From positions 3,038,001 to 3,102,000 of the forward strand of contig NZ_LT992502.1 of NCBI RefSeq assembly GCF_900324475.1: a stretch of DNA of 64,000 nt, read 5' to 3'. Every line of letters starts with the position of its first letter. Positions within the stretch are counted from its first letter, which is position 1. The position numbers and the translations under genes are program-made. This stretch comes from Enterobacter bugandensis. Its GTDB lineage: Bacteria > Pseudomonadota > Gammaproteobacteria > Enterobacterales > Enterobacteriaceae. Positions 18,110 to 34,142 of this stretch are shown one piece after another. The notes beneath the pieces were generated by a model. The model had not been told where the DNA came from and made no database searches. It saw only the letters and a program-made list of their open reading frames with translations.

Positions 18110-19468
18110 TTAAGCAACGTCTTCGTACTGCGGAACCGGGTTACGGAAGCTCTTCGTAACGCAGGCCAGGTACACCAGACCGATACCTGCCCAAATCAGG
18201 CCAAGCACCATCGAGCTCTCTTCCAGGTTAACCCACAGCGCGCCCACGGTCAGGGCACCGCACATCGGCAGGAACAGATACTGGAAGTGATCTTTCAGCG
18301 TCTTGTTACGCTTTTCACGGATCCAGAACTGAGAGATAACCGACAGGTTAACAAAGGTGAACGCCACCAGCGCACCGAAGTTAATCAGCGCCGTTGCCAT
18401 CACCAGGTCAAAGTTAATCGCCAGAAGCGCGATCGCACCGACCAGGATAATGTTCATCGCCGGGGTACGCCAGGTTGGATGCACGTAGCCGAAGAAGCTT
18501 TTCGGGAATACGCCATCACGACCCATTACGTACATCAGACGCGCAACGCCTGCATGCGCGGCCATACCGGACGCCAGTACGGTGATGGTGGAGAAGATCA
18601 GCGCGCCGACCTGGAACGCTTTACCCGCCACATAGAGCATGATTTCCGGCTGAGACGCATCCGGATCCTTGAAGCGCGAGATATCCGGGAAGTACAGCTG
18701 CAGGAAATAGGTCGAGAAAATAAAGATCAGACCGCCAATCAGCGCCGTCAGGAAGATGGCACGCGGGATCACGCGCTCTGCATGCTTCGTTTCCTCAGAC
18801 AGGTTGCTAATCCCGTCGAAACCGGTAAAGGAGAAGCACAGAATCGTCGCCCCGGTAATCATCGGGATCACATGCGCATCACCAGACCAGAACGGTTTGC
18901 TGCTCGCCAGGGTGCCCGCGCCTTCGCCGTGGAATACGCCATAGATCACCATGCCAAGAATCACGGCAATCAGGACAACCTGAAGCACAACGATAACGGA
19001 GTTAAAGTTGGCAACGGACTTGATGCTGCGCAGGTTAAAGGCCGTCATAAAGGCTACCAGCGCCACGACGAAGATCCACGAGGGAATCGATGGCACCAGC
19101 GCTTCAAAATAGATTTTTGCCAGCAGAATGTTGATCATCGGCGCGAACAGGTAGTCGAGCAGCGAAGACCAGCCCACCATAAAGCCAACCGTCGGGCTGA
19201 TGGATTTCTGGGCATAGGTGTAGGCGGAACCTGCAGACGGATAGCGACGCACCAGTTTACCGTAGCTCAGCGCGGTAAAGAGGATCGCAATCAGCGCAAA
19301 GCCGTAAGCCGTCGGCACATGACCGTCAGTGAGGCCCGATACGATACCGAATGTATCGAACAGCGTCATCGGTTGCATATAGGCAAGGCCCATCATAACA
19401 ACCGGAATCAACGTAAGCGTTTTACGTAATTCCACGCGAGAGGTGTTTGGAGTTGCGTTATGCGACAT
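18110..19468 (-). CDS. plaP: Putrescine importer PlaP
   Basis: Low-affinity, proton-motive putrescine:H+ symporter of the APC superfamily in the inner membrane (formerly YeeF); in E. coli it supports putrescine-dependent surface motility. The 452 residues form about twelve TM helices. The APC substrate-site helix 1 reads [23 protein letters not shown], and TM6 carries [20 protein letters not shown], both typical. An AAGGAG site lies before the ATG. Its first 11 bases overlap the end of the tiny gene yoeI in another frame, as in E. coli. It terminates at the hairpin shared with sbcB. Confidence 0.94.
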   Translation of the reverse strand: MSHNATPNTSRVELRKTLTLIPVVMMGLAYMQPMTLFDTFGIVSGLTDGHVPTAYGFALIAILFTALSYGKLVRRYPSAGSAYTYAQKSISPTVGFMVGWSSLLDYLFAPMINILLAKIYFEALVPSIPSWIFVVALVAFMTAFNLRSIKSVANFNSVIVVLQVVLIAVILGMVIYGVFHGEGAGTLASSKPFWSGDAHVIPMITGATILCFSFTGFDGISNLSEETKHAERVIPRAIFLTALIGGLIFIFSTYFLQLYFPDISRFKDPDASQPEIMLYVAGKAFQVGALIFSTITVLASGMAAHAGVARLMYVMGRDGVFPKSFFGYVHPTWRTPAMNIILVGAIALLAINFDLVMATALINFGALVAFTFVNLSVISQFWIREKRNKTLKDHFQYLFLPMCGALTVGALWVNLEESSMVLGLIWAGIGLVYLACVTKSFRNPVPQYEDVA

Positions 19469-19520
19469 AGTTATTCTCCTTTACGGTGATAACCGCCACG
19501 TAAGCGAAAAATTGCCCCAT
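19458..19520 (-). CDS. yoeI: 20-aa small protein YoeI
   Basis: A 20-residue ORF beginning [10 protein letters not shown] and ending NNYVA. It closely resembles E. coli YoeI as I recall it (MGQFFAY... ending NNHVA), which is annotated as a small membrane protein at the same place. A GAGGAAG site lies seven bases before the ATG. The stop codon falls 11 bases inside plaP, in a different frame, and the plaP ribosome site (AAGGAG) is embedded within yoeI. Translation of yoeI would therefore pass over the plaP start region, so coupling or a leader-type control is possible. The first half is hydrophobic, enough for membrane association. Confidence 0.8.
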   Translation of the reverse strand: MGQFFAYVAVITVKENNYVA

Positions 19521-19739
19521 TTCTTTCTTCCTCAGCGACAACAACTGTCGGATTTTAGTAAATATCTATCCGGTACGAAGCCCGGCCTCTTGGTTTTTAG
19601 TTTCGTTTCGTACATGCAAAAAAAAATAACCGACGCCTTTTATATCGTCGATTATTCATTTGGTTGCAGCGGCGGCATTTTGCCCCACATCGGATACAAA
19701 AGGCAATACTTTGCAACGCACCGGGTCATTTTCTTTTTT

Positions 19740-20669
19740 CTAACTGGCTGATTTCTCGGCGCTCCCCTGAGAGTAAACTGCAGCGATAGCACTATTTGCT
19801 AAAATTTCGTCCCGCCACCAGGCGCTGGCCAGCCCGGCGGTTTGTTCATTCCAGCCGACCCACACCGATTCGTTACTGCTTTGCGCAAGCACCTGTTTTT
19901 CAACAAGCGCACCGCTATCAATAAAGCGCTGCGCCAGATAGCGCGGCAAATAGCCGCAGCCCAGACCGCTAATTTGCAGCTCCAGCTTGGTTTTAAAGTC
20001 AAAAACGGTAATGGCCTCCTGCTCATCCAGCAGCTGCGAGGAAACCGCACATTCGGGGCGCGAGCTGTCCCCGACTACTATTGCGCGGTACCCCTTAATA
20101 ACGCGGCGGTTAAGAGGCTCAGGCTCCTGAGCCAGCGGATGATGGGGCGCCACGGCAAATACCTGCTCCAGCACGCCCAGGCGGGCAAAACCAAAGTCAC
20201 TCAACTGGGGAGGCTCGTGCAGGGCACCGACAAAGATGTCCGCCCTGCCCTGGGTTAAAGCCTCCCAGGAGCCGCCCAGCACGCCGTTGATGAAAATCAG
20301 CCGGGTGACGCTGTGATGCTGATAAAACGCTTCAATGAGCGGCGTCAGTAAAGAAAACGGAAAGGTATCATCCACGCCAATCACCAGCTCATTCTCCCAT
20401 CCCTGATGGAGCTTGACGGCCTGCTTTTCCAGCTCGCGAACGGTATGAAGAACGTCACGACCTTTTTCCAGCAGCATCTGCCCGGTGCGGGTAAACCGCG
20501 CGCGGTGCCCGGTGCGATCGAGGATCTGAATATTGAGGTCGCTTTCCAGTTTTTGAACGGTATAGCTCAGGGCCGAAGGGGTTTTGTAGAGCTTTGCCGA
20601 GGCAGCCGCAAAGCTCCCCTCTTTTTCCAGTGCATCCAGAATAATAAGAACATCCAGCAGCGGTTTCAT
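19740..20669 (-). CDS. yeeY: LysR-type transcriptional regulator YeeY
   Basis: Predicted DNA-binding regulator of 309 residues, the size of E. coli YeeY. The N-terminal winged helix-turn-helix (about residues 1-60) includes GSFAAASAKLYKTPSALSYT, the LysR recognition helix region, and the linker helix follows. The C-terminal half is the periplasmic-binding-like effector domain. Its targets and ligand are not established. It begins 41 bp after the yeeZ stop on the same strand, so the two may form one operon. The 220 bp between it and yoeI/plaP contain no further gene that I can see. Confidence 0.9.
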   Translation of the reverse strand: MKPLLDVLIILDALEKEGSFAAASAKLYKTPSALSYTVQKLESDLNIQILDRTGHRARFTRTGQMLLEKGRDVLHTVRELEKQAVKLHQGWENELVIGVDDTFPFSLLTPLIEAFYQHHSVTRLIFINGVLGGSWEALTQGRADIFVGALHEPPQLSDFGFARLGVLEQVFAVAPHHPLAQEPEPLNRRVIKGYRAIVVGDSSRPECAVSSQLLDEQEAITVFDFKTKLELQISGLGCGYLPRYLAQRFIDSGALVEKQVLAQSSNESVWVGWNEQTAGLASAWWRDEILANSAIAAVYSQGSAEKSAS

Positions 20670-20710
20670 GCTCGCCCCCTTCTGGTGTGCGATTGTCTCC
20701 GCTGAGGGTC

Positions 20711-21535
20711 TTATTCCATGGGCATCACCAGCGGATCGGGATACTGATACTCAAACCCCAGCTCATGGCAAATGCGATTGCCATCAACAATTTTGCCTTT
20801 ACTTTCGTTCTTTGCCTCACCAAAAACCGGCGGAGCCAACCCAAGCTGGCGTGCCATGAGCGGGTAAAACGTGCTGCGCGCCGGATGAGACGGTGCACAT
20901 ATATTATAGATGTGTCCGCCTTTTGGAGCCTGTAAGAGTAGCTCAATCGCGCCAATAACATCTTCAAGATGCACAAGATTCACGCCATGCTGACCGTCTG
21001 GTGCAGTCTTACCGGCAAAGAAGCGCCCCGGATGACGCCCCGGGCCAACCAGCCCCGCCAGACGAACGATATCGACCTGCGTGCCGGGAAGGTTATGCAG
21101 CCAGTCTTCCAGCTCTTTCAGGACCTGACCGCTCGCGGTTACGGGACGGCGCTCGGAACTCTCTTTCACCACGCCCTCAGCATCGCCATAAACCGACGTC
21201 GAGCTGGTAAAAATTATGCGCGGGACGTGATGCGCCAGCGCGCTGTCGACAATCTCCTGCATCGCCTGCAGGTAGAATGATTCGCCCGGGCCACTGCGCC
21301 GTGCGGGTAGCGTAATCACCAGCGCATCTACGTTCATCAGCGTGTCCAGATCGTCCGCATCACACACCAGCTCAGGCTCCAGACGCAGTTCAACGCCATC
21401 AATACCGCACATGCGCGCCGCTTCGACCCCATCCCGGGTGGTCTTGCTCCCGGTCACCTGCCAGCCTTTCGCGGCTAATGACATCGCCAGCGGCATTCCC
21501 AGCCATCCTAAACCGACAATCGCGACCTTTTTCAT
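20711..21535 (-). CDS. yeeZ: SDR/NAD(P)-binding protein YeeZ
   Basis: Extended short-chain dehydrogenase-like protein of 274 residues, the length of E. coli YeeZ; its substrate is unknown. The start at 21535 (MKKVAIVGLGWLGMPLA) places the GxGxxG nucleotide-binding turn at residues 8-13; an upstream ATG would add seven residues. The SSTSVYGDAEG segment near residue 115 matches the SDR active-site Ser strand, and later blocks (RLAGLVGPGRHPGRF) resemble sugar epimerases. E. coli has the yefM-yoeB toxin-antitoxin pair between yeeZ and hisL; it is absent here. The gene diverges from the his operon. Confidence 0.9.
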   Translation of the reverse strand: MKKVAIVGLGWLGMPLAMSLAAKGWQVTGSKTTRDGVEAARMCGIDGVELRLEPELVCDADDLDTLMNVDALVITLPARRSGPGESFYLQAMQEIVDSALAHHVPRIIFTSSTSVYGDAEGVVKESSERRPVTASGQVLKELEDWLHNLPGTQVDIVRLAGLVGPGRHPGRFFAGKTAPDGQHGVNLVHLEDVIGAIELLLQAPKGGHIYNICAPSHPARSTFYPLMARQLGLAPPVFGEAKNESKGKIVDGNRICHELGFEYQYPDPLVMPME

Positions 21536-21641
21536 GCGAATTCTCCTGACTCTCACTCGTCTTTCATAAGGCTACGCCAGCCCGGCAGAACACACAATTC
21601 ATAGCATCAATATGAAATGAATTAATGATCAAAAAAAGCCC

Positions 21642-21671
21642 TTGCAATATGTCGTACAACTGGTTTAGGTT
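21642..21671 (+). promoter_or_regulatory. his operon promoter
   Basis: -35 TTGCAA at 21642-21647, 18-base spacer, -10 TAGGTT at 21666-21671. The stretch TGGTTTAGGTTAAAAGACATC is the same as I recall for the E. coli and Salmonella his promoters, including the weak -10 that makes the operon stringent-responsive. Confidence 0.85.
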
Positions 21672-21710
21672 AAAAGACATCAAATGAATAAGCATTCATC
21701 GAGAATTTAT

Positions 21711-21761
21711 ATGACACGCGTTCAATTTAAACACCACCATCATCACCATCATCCTGACTAG
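21711..21761 (+). CDS. hisL: his operon leader peptide
   Basis: A 16-residue leader peptide starting MTRVQFK, followed by seven consecutive His codons (CAC/CAT), then Pro-Asp and TAG. Ribosome stalling at the His codons when charged His-tRNA is scarce prevents formation of the downstream terminator. The sequence and position match the classic enterobacterial hisL. Confidence 0.98.
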   Translation: MTRVQFKHHHHHHHPD

Positions 21762-21822
21762 TCTTTCAGGCGATGTGTGCTGGAAGACGTTTGGATCTTC
21801 CAGTGGTGCATGAACGCATGAA

Positions 21823-21860
21823 AAAGCCCCCGGAAGATCTTCTTCCGGGGGCTTTTTTTT
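21823..21860 (+). terminator. his attenuator terminator
   Basis: A perfect 15-bp stem (AAAGCCCCCGGAAGA / TCTTCCGGGGGCTTT) with a 3-base loop, ending in eight or more T. It lies 61 bp after hisL and 45 bp before hisG. Upstream pairs such as GGAAGACGTTTGGATCTTCC can form the competing pause and antiterminator hairpins. Confidence 0.95.
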
Positions 21861-21905
21861 GGACCGAATTCAGACAGGTTAAAACAGGTTAACGAGGAAT
21901 AAAGA

Positions 21906-22805
21906 ATGTTAGATAACTCACGTTTACGCATAGCTATTCAAAAATCAGGCCGTTTGAGTGACGATTCACGCGAACTGCTGGCCCGCTGCGGGATCAAAAT
22001 CAACCTGCACACCCAGCGCCTGATTGCTCTGGCTGAAAACATGCCGATCGACATTCTGCGCGTGCGTGATGACGATATTCCCGGCCTTGTGATGGACGGC
22101 GTCGTTGACCTCGGCATCATCGGTGAAAACGTGCTGGAAGAAGAGTTGCTGACCCGCCGCGCGCAGGGTGAAGACCCGCGTTACTTCACCCTGCGTCGTC
22201 TGGACTTCGGCGGCTGCCGCCTGTCGCTGGCAACGCCGGTTGATGAAGCGTGGGACGGCCCGGCCGCGCTGAACGGCAAACGTATCGCCACCTCTTACCC
22301 TCACCTGTTGAAGCGTTATCTCGACCAGAAAGGCGTGCAGTTTAAATCCTGCCTGCTGAACGGCTCCGTTGAAGTGGCACCGCGTGCGGGTCTGGCGGAC
22401 GCCATCTGTGACCTCGTCTCGACCGGCGCGACGCTGGAAGCGAACGGTCTGCGCGAAGTGGAAGTGATTTACCGCTCTAAAGCGTGCCTGATTCAGCGCG
22501 ACGGCGAGATGGCCGACGCCAAACAGCAGCTGATCGACAAGCTGCTGACCCGTATTCAGGGCGTGATTCAGGCGCGTGAGTCCAAATACATCATGATGCA
22601 CGCCCCAACCGAGCGTCTGGATGAAGTGATTGCCCTGCTGCCGGGCGCTGAGCGCCCAACCATCCTGCCGCTGGCGGGCGATCAGCAGCGCGTGGCGATG
22701 CACATGGTGAGCAGCGAAACCCTGTTCTGGGAAACCATGGAAAAACTGAAGGCGCTGGGCGCAAGCTCCATCCTGGTGCTGCCAATTGAGAAGATGATGG
22801 AGTAA
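21906..22805 (+). CDS. hisG: ATP phosphoribosyltransferase HisG
   Basis: First committed step of histidine synthesis: joins ATP and PRPP to give phosphoribosyl-ATP, with feedback inhibition by histidine. The 299 residues are the long (HisG-L) form with a C-terminal ACT-like regulatory domain (about 225-299) that binds His. The catalytic part includes the PRPP-loop-like segment [14 protein letters not shown] near residue 170. An ACGAGGAA site precedes the ATG, just after the attenuator. The stop (TAA) overlaps a possible upstream hisD start. Confidence 0.97.
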   Translation: MLDNSRLRIAIQKSGRLSDDSRELLARCGIKINLHTQRLIALAENMPIDILRVRDDDIPGLVMDGVVDLGIIGENVLEEELLTRRAQGEDPRYFTLRRLDFGGCRLSLATPVDEAWDGPAALNGKRIATSYPHLLKRYLDQKGVQFKSCLLNGSVEVAPRAGLADAICDLVSTGATLEANGLREVEVIYRSKACLIQRDGEMADAKQQLIDKLLTRIQGVIQARESKYIMMHAPTERLDEVIALLPGAERPTILPLAGDQQRVAMHMVSSETLFWETMEKLKALGASSILVLPIEKMME

Positions 22806-22810
22806 TGGCC

Positions 22811-28315
<5,505 letters not shown>

Positions 28316-28322
<7 letters not shown>

Positions 28323-28927
28323 CAGAGCAACAACAGGCGCAGCTGGACTGGGAAAAAACTGACGGATTACTGCCGGTGGTTGTACAGCATGCCGTCTCAG
28401 GCGAAGTGCTGATGCTGGGATACATGAACCAGGACGCGCTGGCAAAAACGATCGACAGCGGCAAAGTGACGTTTTTCTCGCGCACGAAGCAGCGCCTGTG
28501 GACCAAGGGGGAAACTTCGGGTCACTTCCTGAACGTGGTCAGCATGACGCCAGACTGCGATAACGACACCCTGCTGGTGCTGGTGAACCCAATCGGTCCA
28601 ACCTGCCATAAAGGCACCAGCAGTTGCTTCGGCGAGGCGAGTCACCAGTGGCTGTTCCTGTATCAGCTTGAGCAACTCCTGGCGGAGCGTAAAACGGCGG
28701 ATCCTGAGAGCTCCTATACCGCGAAGCTGTATGCCAGCGGGACTAAGCGTATTGCGCAGAAGGTGGGTGAAGAAGGTGTTGAGACGGCGCTGGCCGCGAC
28801 CGTACATGACCGGGAAGAGTTGACGAATGAAGCGTCGGATTTGATGTATCACCTGCTGGTGCTGCTGCAGGATCAGGAACTGGATTTGACGGCGGTGATT
28901 GAGAATCTACGAAAGCGTCATAAATAA
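28316..28927 (+). CDS. hisI: Bifunctional phosphoribosyl-AMP cyclohydrolase / phosphoribosyl-ATP pyrophosphatase HisI
   Basis: Last gene of the operon; its 203-residue product carries out steps two and three of the pathway. The N-terminal cyclohydrolase domain (1-115) has the zinc-binding Cys residues in [11 protein letters not shown] and [13 protein letters not shown]. The C-terminal pyrophosphatase domain has the [10 protein letters not shown] and [13 protein letters not shown] helices of the MazG-like fold. A strong terminator follows. Confidence 0.97.
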
Positions 28928-28957
28928 AAAAACCGGGGATTTTCCCCGGTTTTTTTT
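28925..28957. terminator. Bidirectional terminator between hisI and wzzB
   Basis: AAAAAAACCGGGGA, loop ttt, TCCCCGGTTTTTTTT, placed between two convergent genes. Confidence 0.92.
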
Positions 28958-28967
28958 AATCTGCAAA

Positions 28968-29948
28968 TCAGACTTTTGGTTTGTAGTTGTGCAATGCGTT
29001 ACGCGCCAGTACCACTACAGAACCCATCATCAAGCCCAGCAGCACGGCAAGAGTCAGAATGATTGGTTTTTTGGGGCTGTCACGATGTACAGGCAGATTT
29101 GGTTTCATAACGTAACGGTAGACGTGGATAGTATCCGGGTTTACGTTCAGATTTTGAATATCCAGCAAGTTTTGTCTGGTCTGATAGTAAGCAGCAGAAA
29201 AGACCAGCGGGCGTGACGCTTCATTGTCAATCATCGATTTCAGACCGTCGCTTCCCAGCAGAAACATCGTTTCCTGAGTCACATCCTGGGTTTGCTGAAT
29301 GCGCGGCGAGGTAATTTTCGCCGCCTCAGCATTTTTCAGCGCCTCAGCAATCTGTTTGATTCGCAGCTCTTTCTGCTCTTGAGCGACCTTTTCCTGGCTT
29401 ACCAGAGAATCGTTCAGGGATTTAATCTGTTCCTTGATATTGTCCTTGAGGTCAAGGGCAAGTTCTTTTGCCGTCTGTTCATCTACTTGCTGAATGTACT
29501 GCGCTAACTGCTTTTGAGCCGCTTCAGCAGAAGTGCTGATATAGGAGACGGTTAATGGCAACGTTTCCCCTTTAACAGCAGGCTCAATGGTCAGTTTTTC
29601 TGGCACGTCCTGATTGTCCAGCGCCTGCGATAACGCTGAGAAAGAAGAGTTAAAACGTCCAATAGCGCGCGTTTGAATGTCCAGCATCGAAGGAGCAGCG
29701 CTGCCGTAGAGGATGTTCAATGCATTTGAATAAGTCGCTATCTGGGCCGCATCTGGTTGTGCAATAATCGCCCGTGAGGTCCACTTTTCCTTTGCGACTG
29801 ATAGATATCCTATCGCCATGGCAATAAAAAGAAAAACAAAAATTGCTATCGTCCACTTCCCACGCCACAGCTGTAGCATTAATGCAAGTAAATCAATGTG
29901 CTCAGGGTCATTGCTTCGGCTGACCGGACTATTGTTGTTTTGCGTCAT
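28968..29948 (-). CDS. wzzB: O-antigen chain-length determinant WzzB
   Basis: Inner-membrane polysaccharide co-polymerase that sets the modal number of O-units joined by Wzy. The 326 residues show the class 1 PCP plan: TM1 near residues 33-51, a long periplasmic helical domain rich in Gln, Ala, Glu and Lys, and TM2 near 296-315. A Pro/Gly pattern (PNLPVHRDSPKKP) comes just before TM2. It lies outside the O-antigen operon beyond ugd/gnd, the usual enterobacterial place, and is transcribed from its own promoter in the 191-bp region shared with the divergent epimerase gene. Confidence 0.95.
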   Translation of the reverse strand: MTQNNNSPVSRSNDPEHIDLLALMLQLWRGKWTIAIFVFLFIAMAIGYLSVAKEKWTSRAIIAQPDAAQIATYSNALNILYGSAAPSMLDIQTRAIGRFNSSFSALSQALDNQDVPEKLTIEPAVKGETLPLTVSYISTSAEAAQKQLAQYIQQVDEQTAKELALDLKDNIKEQIKSLNDSLVSQEKVAQEQKELRIKQIAEALKNAEAAKITSPRIQQTQDVTQETMFLLGSDGLKSMIDNEASRPLVFSAAYYQTRQNLLDIQNLNVNPDTIHVYRYVMKPNLPVHRDSPKKPIILTLAVLLGLMMGSVVVLARNALHNYKPKV

Positions 29949-30139
29949 ACAATCCCTAACAGATAAAAAGGGGGAAAATTATTATGTTTGCATAGTGTAT
30001 ATATTGCTGAGGATTTTTCTATAAGAATCCGATGAGTTATATCGGAAAGATGCGTTATGTAACTCGCCCCCTTCGCGCTATCATAGTCACTATGTGATGC
30101 GTTATCGCATCTGTAAGCGTTAGGTATTTGAGGAAAGAT

Positions 30140-31144
30140 ATGAAATTTCTGGTAACGGGTGCAGCGGGTTTTATCGGTTCGAATGTCAGCAAACGCCTCA
30201 TTGAGGGCGGTCATGAGGTTGTCGGTATTGATAACCTGAACGACTATTACGATGTTAATTTAAAGCTGGCACGTCTGGAACGGCTACAATCTGAGCGATT
30301 CACCTTCCACAAGATGGAATTAGCTGACCGGGAAGGTATGGCTGCGCTTTTCGCTGACGAGAAGTTCGATCGCGTTATTCACCTGGCCGCACAGGCAGGC
30401 GTACGCTACTCCCTGGAAAACCCGCATGCGTACGCCGATGCCAACCTTATTGGCCACCTCAACGTGCTGGAAGGCTGCCGCCATAACCACGTTCAGCATT
30501 TGCTGTATGCCTCATCCAGCTCCGTATATGGCCTCAACCGTAAGATGCCCTTCTCCACTGCCGATTCCGTAGATCACCCGGTTTCACTCTATGCCGCGAC
30601 CAAAAAAGCCAATGAGCTGATGTCGCACACCTATTCGCATCTCTACAACCTGCCGACCACCGGATTGCGCTTCTTTACCGTATACGGTCCGTGGGGACGC
30701 CCGGACATGGCGCTGTTTAAGTTTACTAAGGCGATGATTGAAGGCAAAAGCATCGATGTCTATAACTACGGCAAGATGAAGCGCGATTTCACCTACATCG
30801 ATGATATCGCTGAAGCAATTATCCGCCTGCAGGATGTTATTCCCCATCCTGACGCAAACTGGACCGTCGAGACTGGCTCACCGGCAACCAGTTCAGCACC
30901 TTACCGCGTTTACAACATCGGTAACAGTTCGCCGGTAGAACTGATGGACTACATCACCGCGCTGGAAGAGGCGCTGGGTAAGAAAGCCGAGAAAAATATG
31001 TTGCCACTCCAGCCGGGCGACGTCCTGGAAACCAGCGCCGACACGAAAGCGCTCTATGACGTGATCGGTTTCAAACCGCAAACCTCGGTTAAAGACGGCG
31101 TGAAGAACTTCGTTGACTGGTACCGCGAGTTTTACAAGGTCTGA
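30140..31144 (+). CDS. uge: UDP-glucuronate 4-epimerase (NAD-dependent SDR)
   Basis: Cytosolic extended SDR of 334 residues that most likely interconverts UDP-glucuronate and UDP-galacturonate for surface polysaccharides. The ATG at 30140 follows GAGGAAAG; a TTG at 30128 would add four residues. The NAD turn is GAAGFIG (residues 7-13). The catalytic Ser strand reads YASSSSVYG and the pair is in YAATK (Tyr-x-x-x-Lys). The [13 protein letters not shown] segment and [15 protein letters not shown] are typical of the GlcA/GalA epimerase branch. Its neighbour ugd makes the UDP-GlcA substrate, which supports the call. It faces the opposite way to wzzB, ugd and gnd. E. coli K-12 has no gene here. Confidence 0.88.
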   Translation: MKFLVTGAAGFIGSNVSKRLIEGGHEVVGIDNLNDYYDVNLKLARLERLQSERFTFHKMELADREGMAALFADEKFDRVIHLAAQAGVRYSLENPHAYADANLIGHLNVLEGCRHNHVQHLLYASSSSVYGLNRKMPFSTADSVDHPVSLYAATKKANELMSHTYSHLYNLPTTGLRFFTVYGPWGRPDMALFKFTKAMIEGKSIDVYNYGKMKRDFTYIDDIAEAIIRLQDVIPHPDANWTVETGSPATSSAPYRVYNIGNSSPVELMDYITALEEALGKKAEKNMLPLQPGDVLETSADTKALYDVIGFKPQTSVKDGVKNFVDWYREFYKV

Positions 31145-31183
31145 AAATAAAAAACCCGGCAAATCAGCCGGGTTTTTTATTTT
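31145..31183. terminator. Bidirectional terminator between uge and ugd
   Basis: AAATAAAAAACCCGGC, loop aaatca, GCCGGGTTTTTTATTTT. It serves the two convergent genes. Confidence 0.92.
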
Positions 31184-31195
31184 AACGTAAGAGAA

Positions 31196-32362
31196 TTAGT
31201 CGCTACCGAACAGATCGCGGGTATAGACTTTGTCAGCGACGTCAGCCAGCTCTTCGGCCATACGGTTCGAGATGATGACATCCGCTTCCTTCTTAAAAGC
31301 ATCCAGATCGCGGATCACGCGGGAATTGAAGAACTGATCTTCCTGCATGGCCGGTTCATAAATAATAACCTCAACGCCTTTCGCCTTGATGCGCTTCATG
31401 ATCCCCTGAATGGAAGAGGCGCGGAAGTTATCGGAACCGCTCTTCATGATCAGACGATACACGCCGACCACTTTCGGCTGGCGCGCAAGAATAGAATCGG
31501 AGATGAAATCTTTACGCGTACGGTTAGCGTCAACAATCGCCGATATCAGGTTATTCGGCACAGCCTGGTAGTTTGCCAGCAGCTGCTTGGTATCTTTTGG
31601 CAGGCAATAACCGCCGTAGCCAAATGACGGGTTGTTGTAGTGGTTACCAATACGCGGGTCGAGGCAAACCCCTTCAATAATCTGGCGGGTGTTCAGCCCA
31701 AGACTTTCTGCATAGCTGTCGAGCTCATTGAAGTACGCGACTCGCATTGCCAGATAGGTGTTTGCGAAAAGCTTAATCGCCTCCGCTTCGGTGGAGTCCG
31801 TAAACAGCACCGGAATATCTTTCTTCACTGCGCCTTCCTGCAGCAGTGCGGCAAAGCGTTCAGCGCGCTCAGAACGTTCGCCAATAACGATACGGGAAGG
31901 ATGCAGGTTATCGTAAAGCGCTCTCCCCTCACGCAGGAACTCTGGCGAGAAGAAGATATTATCAATACCAAACTTTTCTTTGATGGATTTGGTAAAGCCG
32001 ACAGGAATGGTCGATTTAATAACCATCACCGCATCAGGATTAATCGCAATAACATCTTTGATAACCGCTTCTACGGTTGAGGTGTTGAAATAGTTGGTTT
32101 TTGGATCGTAGTCAGTAGGCGTCGCAATGATGACGTAATCCGCATCGCGGTATGCATCTTCTTTATCTGTCGTGGCGCGGAAATTCAGCGGTTTGTTGCT
32201 GAGATAGTCCTGGATTTCTTTGTCGACAATCGGCGATTTCTTCTGATTGAGCATATCCACTTTGGCCTGCACGATATCCAGCGCAACCACTTCATGGTTC
32301 TGAGCAATCAGAATGCCGTTAGAAAGACCGACATACCCTGTTCCGGAAATTGTTATTTTCAT
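31196..32362 (-). CDS. ugd: UDP-glucose 6-dehydrogenase
   Basis: Oxidises UDP-glucose to UDP-glucuronate with two NAD, feeding colanic acid, lipid A aminoarabinose and, here, the neighbouring epimerase. It has 388 residues, as E. coli Ugd. The N-terminal NAD turn is [12 protein letters not shown] (residues 4-15). The catalytic Cys lies in [13 protein letters not shown] near residue 254, and the substrate-binding [13 protein letters not shown] and [10 protein letters not shown] segments are intact. In E. coli it is controlled by PhoP, PmrA and Rcs; I could not place those boxes with confidence in the 225-bp upstream spacer. Confidence 0.96.
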   Translation of the reverse strand: MKITISGTGYVGLSNGILIAQNHEVVALDIVQAKVDMLNQKKSPIVDKEIQDYLSNKPLNFRATTDKEDAYRDADYVIIATPTDYDPKTNYFNTSTVEAVIKDVIAINPDAVMVIKSTIPVGFTKSIKEKFGIDNIFFSPEFLREGRALYDNLHPSRIVIGERSERAERFAALLQEGAVKKDIPVLFTDSTEAEAIKLFANTYLAMRVAYFNELDSYAESLGLNTRQIIEGVCLDPRIGNHYNNPSFGYGGYCLPKDTKQLLANYQAVPNNLISAIVDANRTRKDFISDSILARQPKVVGVYRLIMKSGSDNFRASSIQGIMKRIKAKGVEVIIYEPAMQEDQFFNSRVIRDLDAFKKEADVIISNRMAEELADVADKVYTRDLFGSD

Positions 32363-32537
32363 TCGCTAATGACTTCTTTTAGTTAACTGTATTGATGGCC
32401 AGCAGACCATCGCGATAAACATAACTGTTGGGCTTTGTACCTCCTGGCAAACAGCACTGTCAAGGCAAACCAGGAGTAATCACAACGAGGGGGATGAGAT
32501 TCAGACTACTTCGAATAATGCGCGGCATTTTTTGCAT

Positions 32538-32566
32538 AAAAAAACCCGGAGACAGGCTCCGGGTTT
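32538..32566 (-). terminator. gnd terminator
   Basis: Read on the minus strand: AAACCCGGAG, a short loop, CTCCGGGTTTTTTT. It lies about 20 bp after the gnd stop. Confidence 0.88.
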
Positions 32567-32587
32567 GATGATAGCGAGTAAGTTAAC

Positions 32588-33994
<1,407 letters not shown>

Positions 33995-34142
33995 TACATA
34001 CTCCTGTCAGGTGTGGTCCCACCAGGTACTTCCCGGTGGATATATTATCGAATAATCTTAACTCAGAAATCGAGAGCAGAGGTAGGTAATTATGGTCATT
34101 AATACACTTTAGCCATAACAAAAGCATGGCTTTATCAAGTGG

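Noticed and set aside
18287..19429. 380-codon open frame antisense to plaP
   Set aside because: The product is extremely rich in Arg, His and Gln, as expected for the reverse reading of a membrane-protein gene; no ribosome site or domain.
21711..21761. His-rich ORF that could look like an engineered His tag
   Set aside because: It is the natural hisL leader peptide, with the attenuator and his promoter in place.
30022..30035. Possible RcsAB box (TAAGAATCCGATGA) upstream of wzzB
   Set aside because: Only the left half matches the consensus; the right half does not, so I do not list it as a site.
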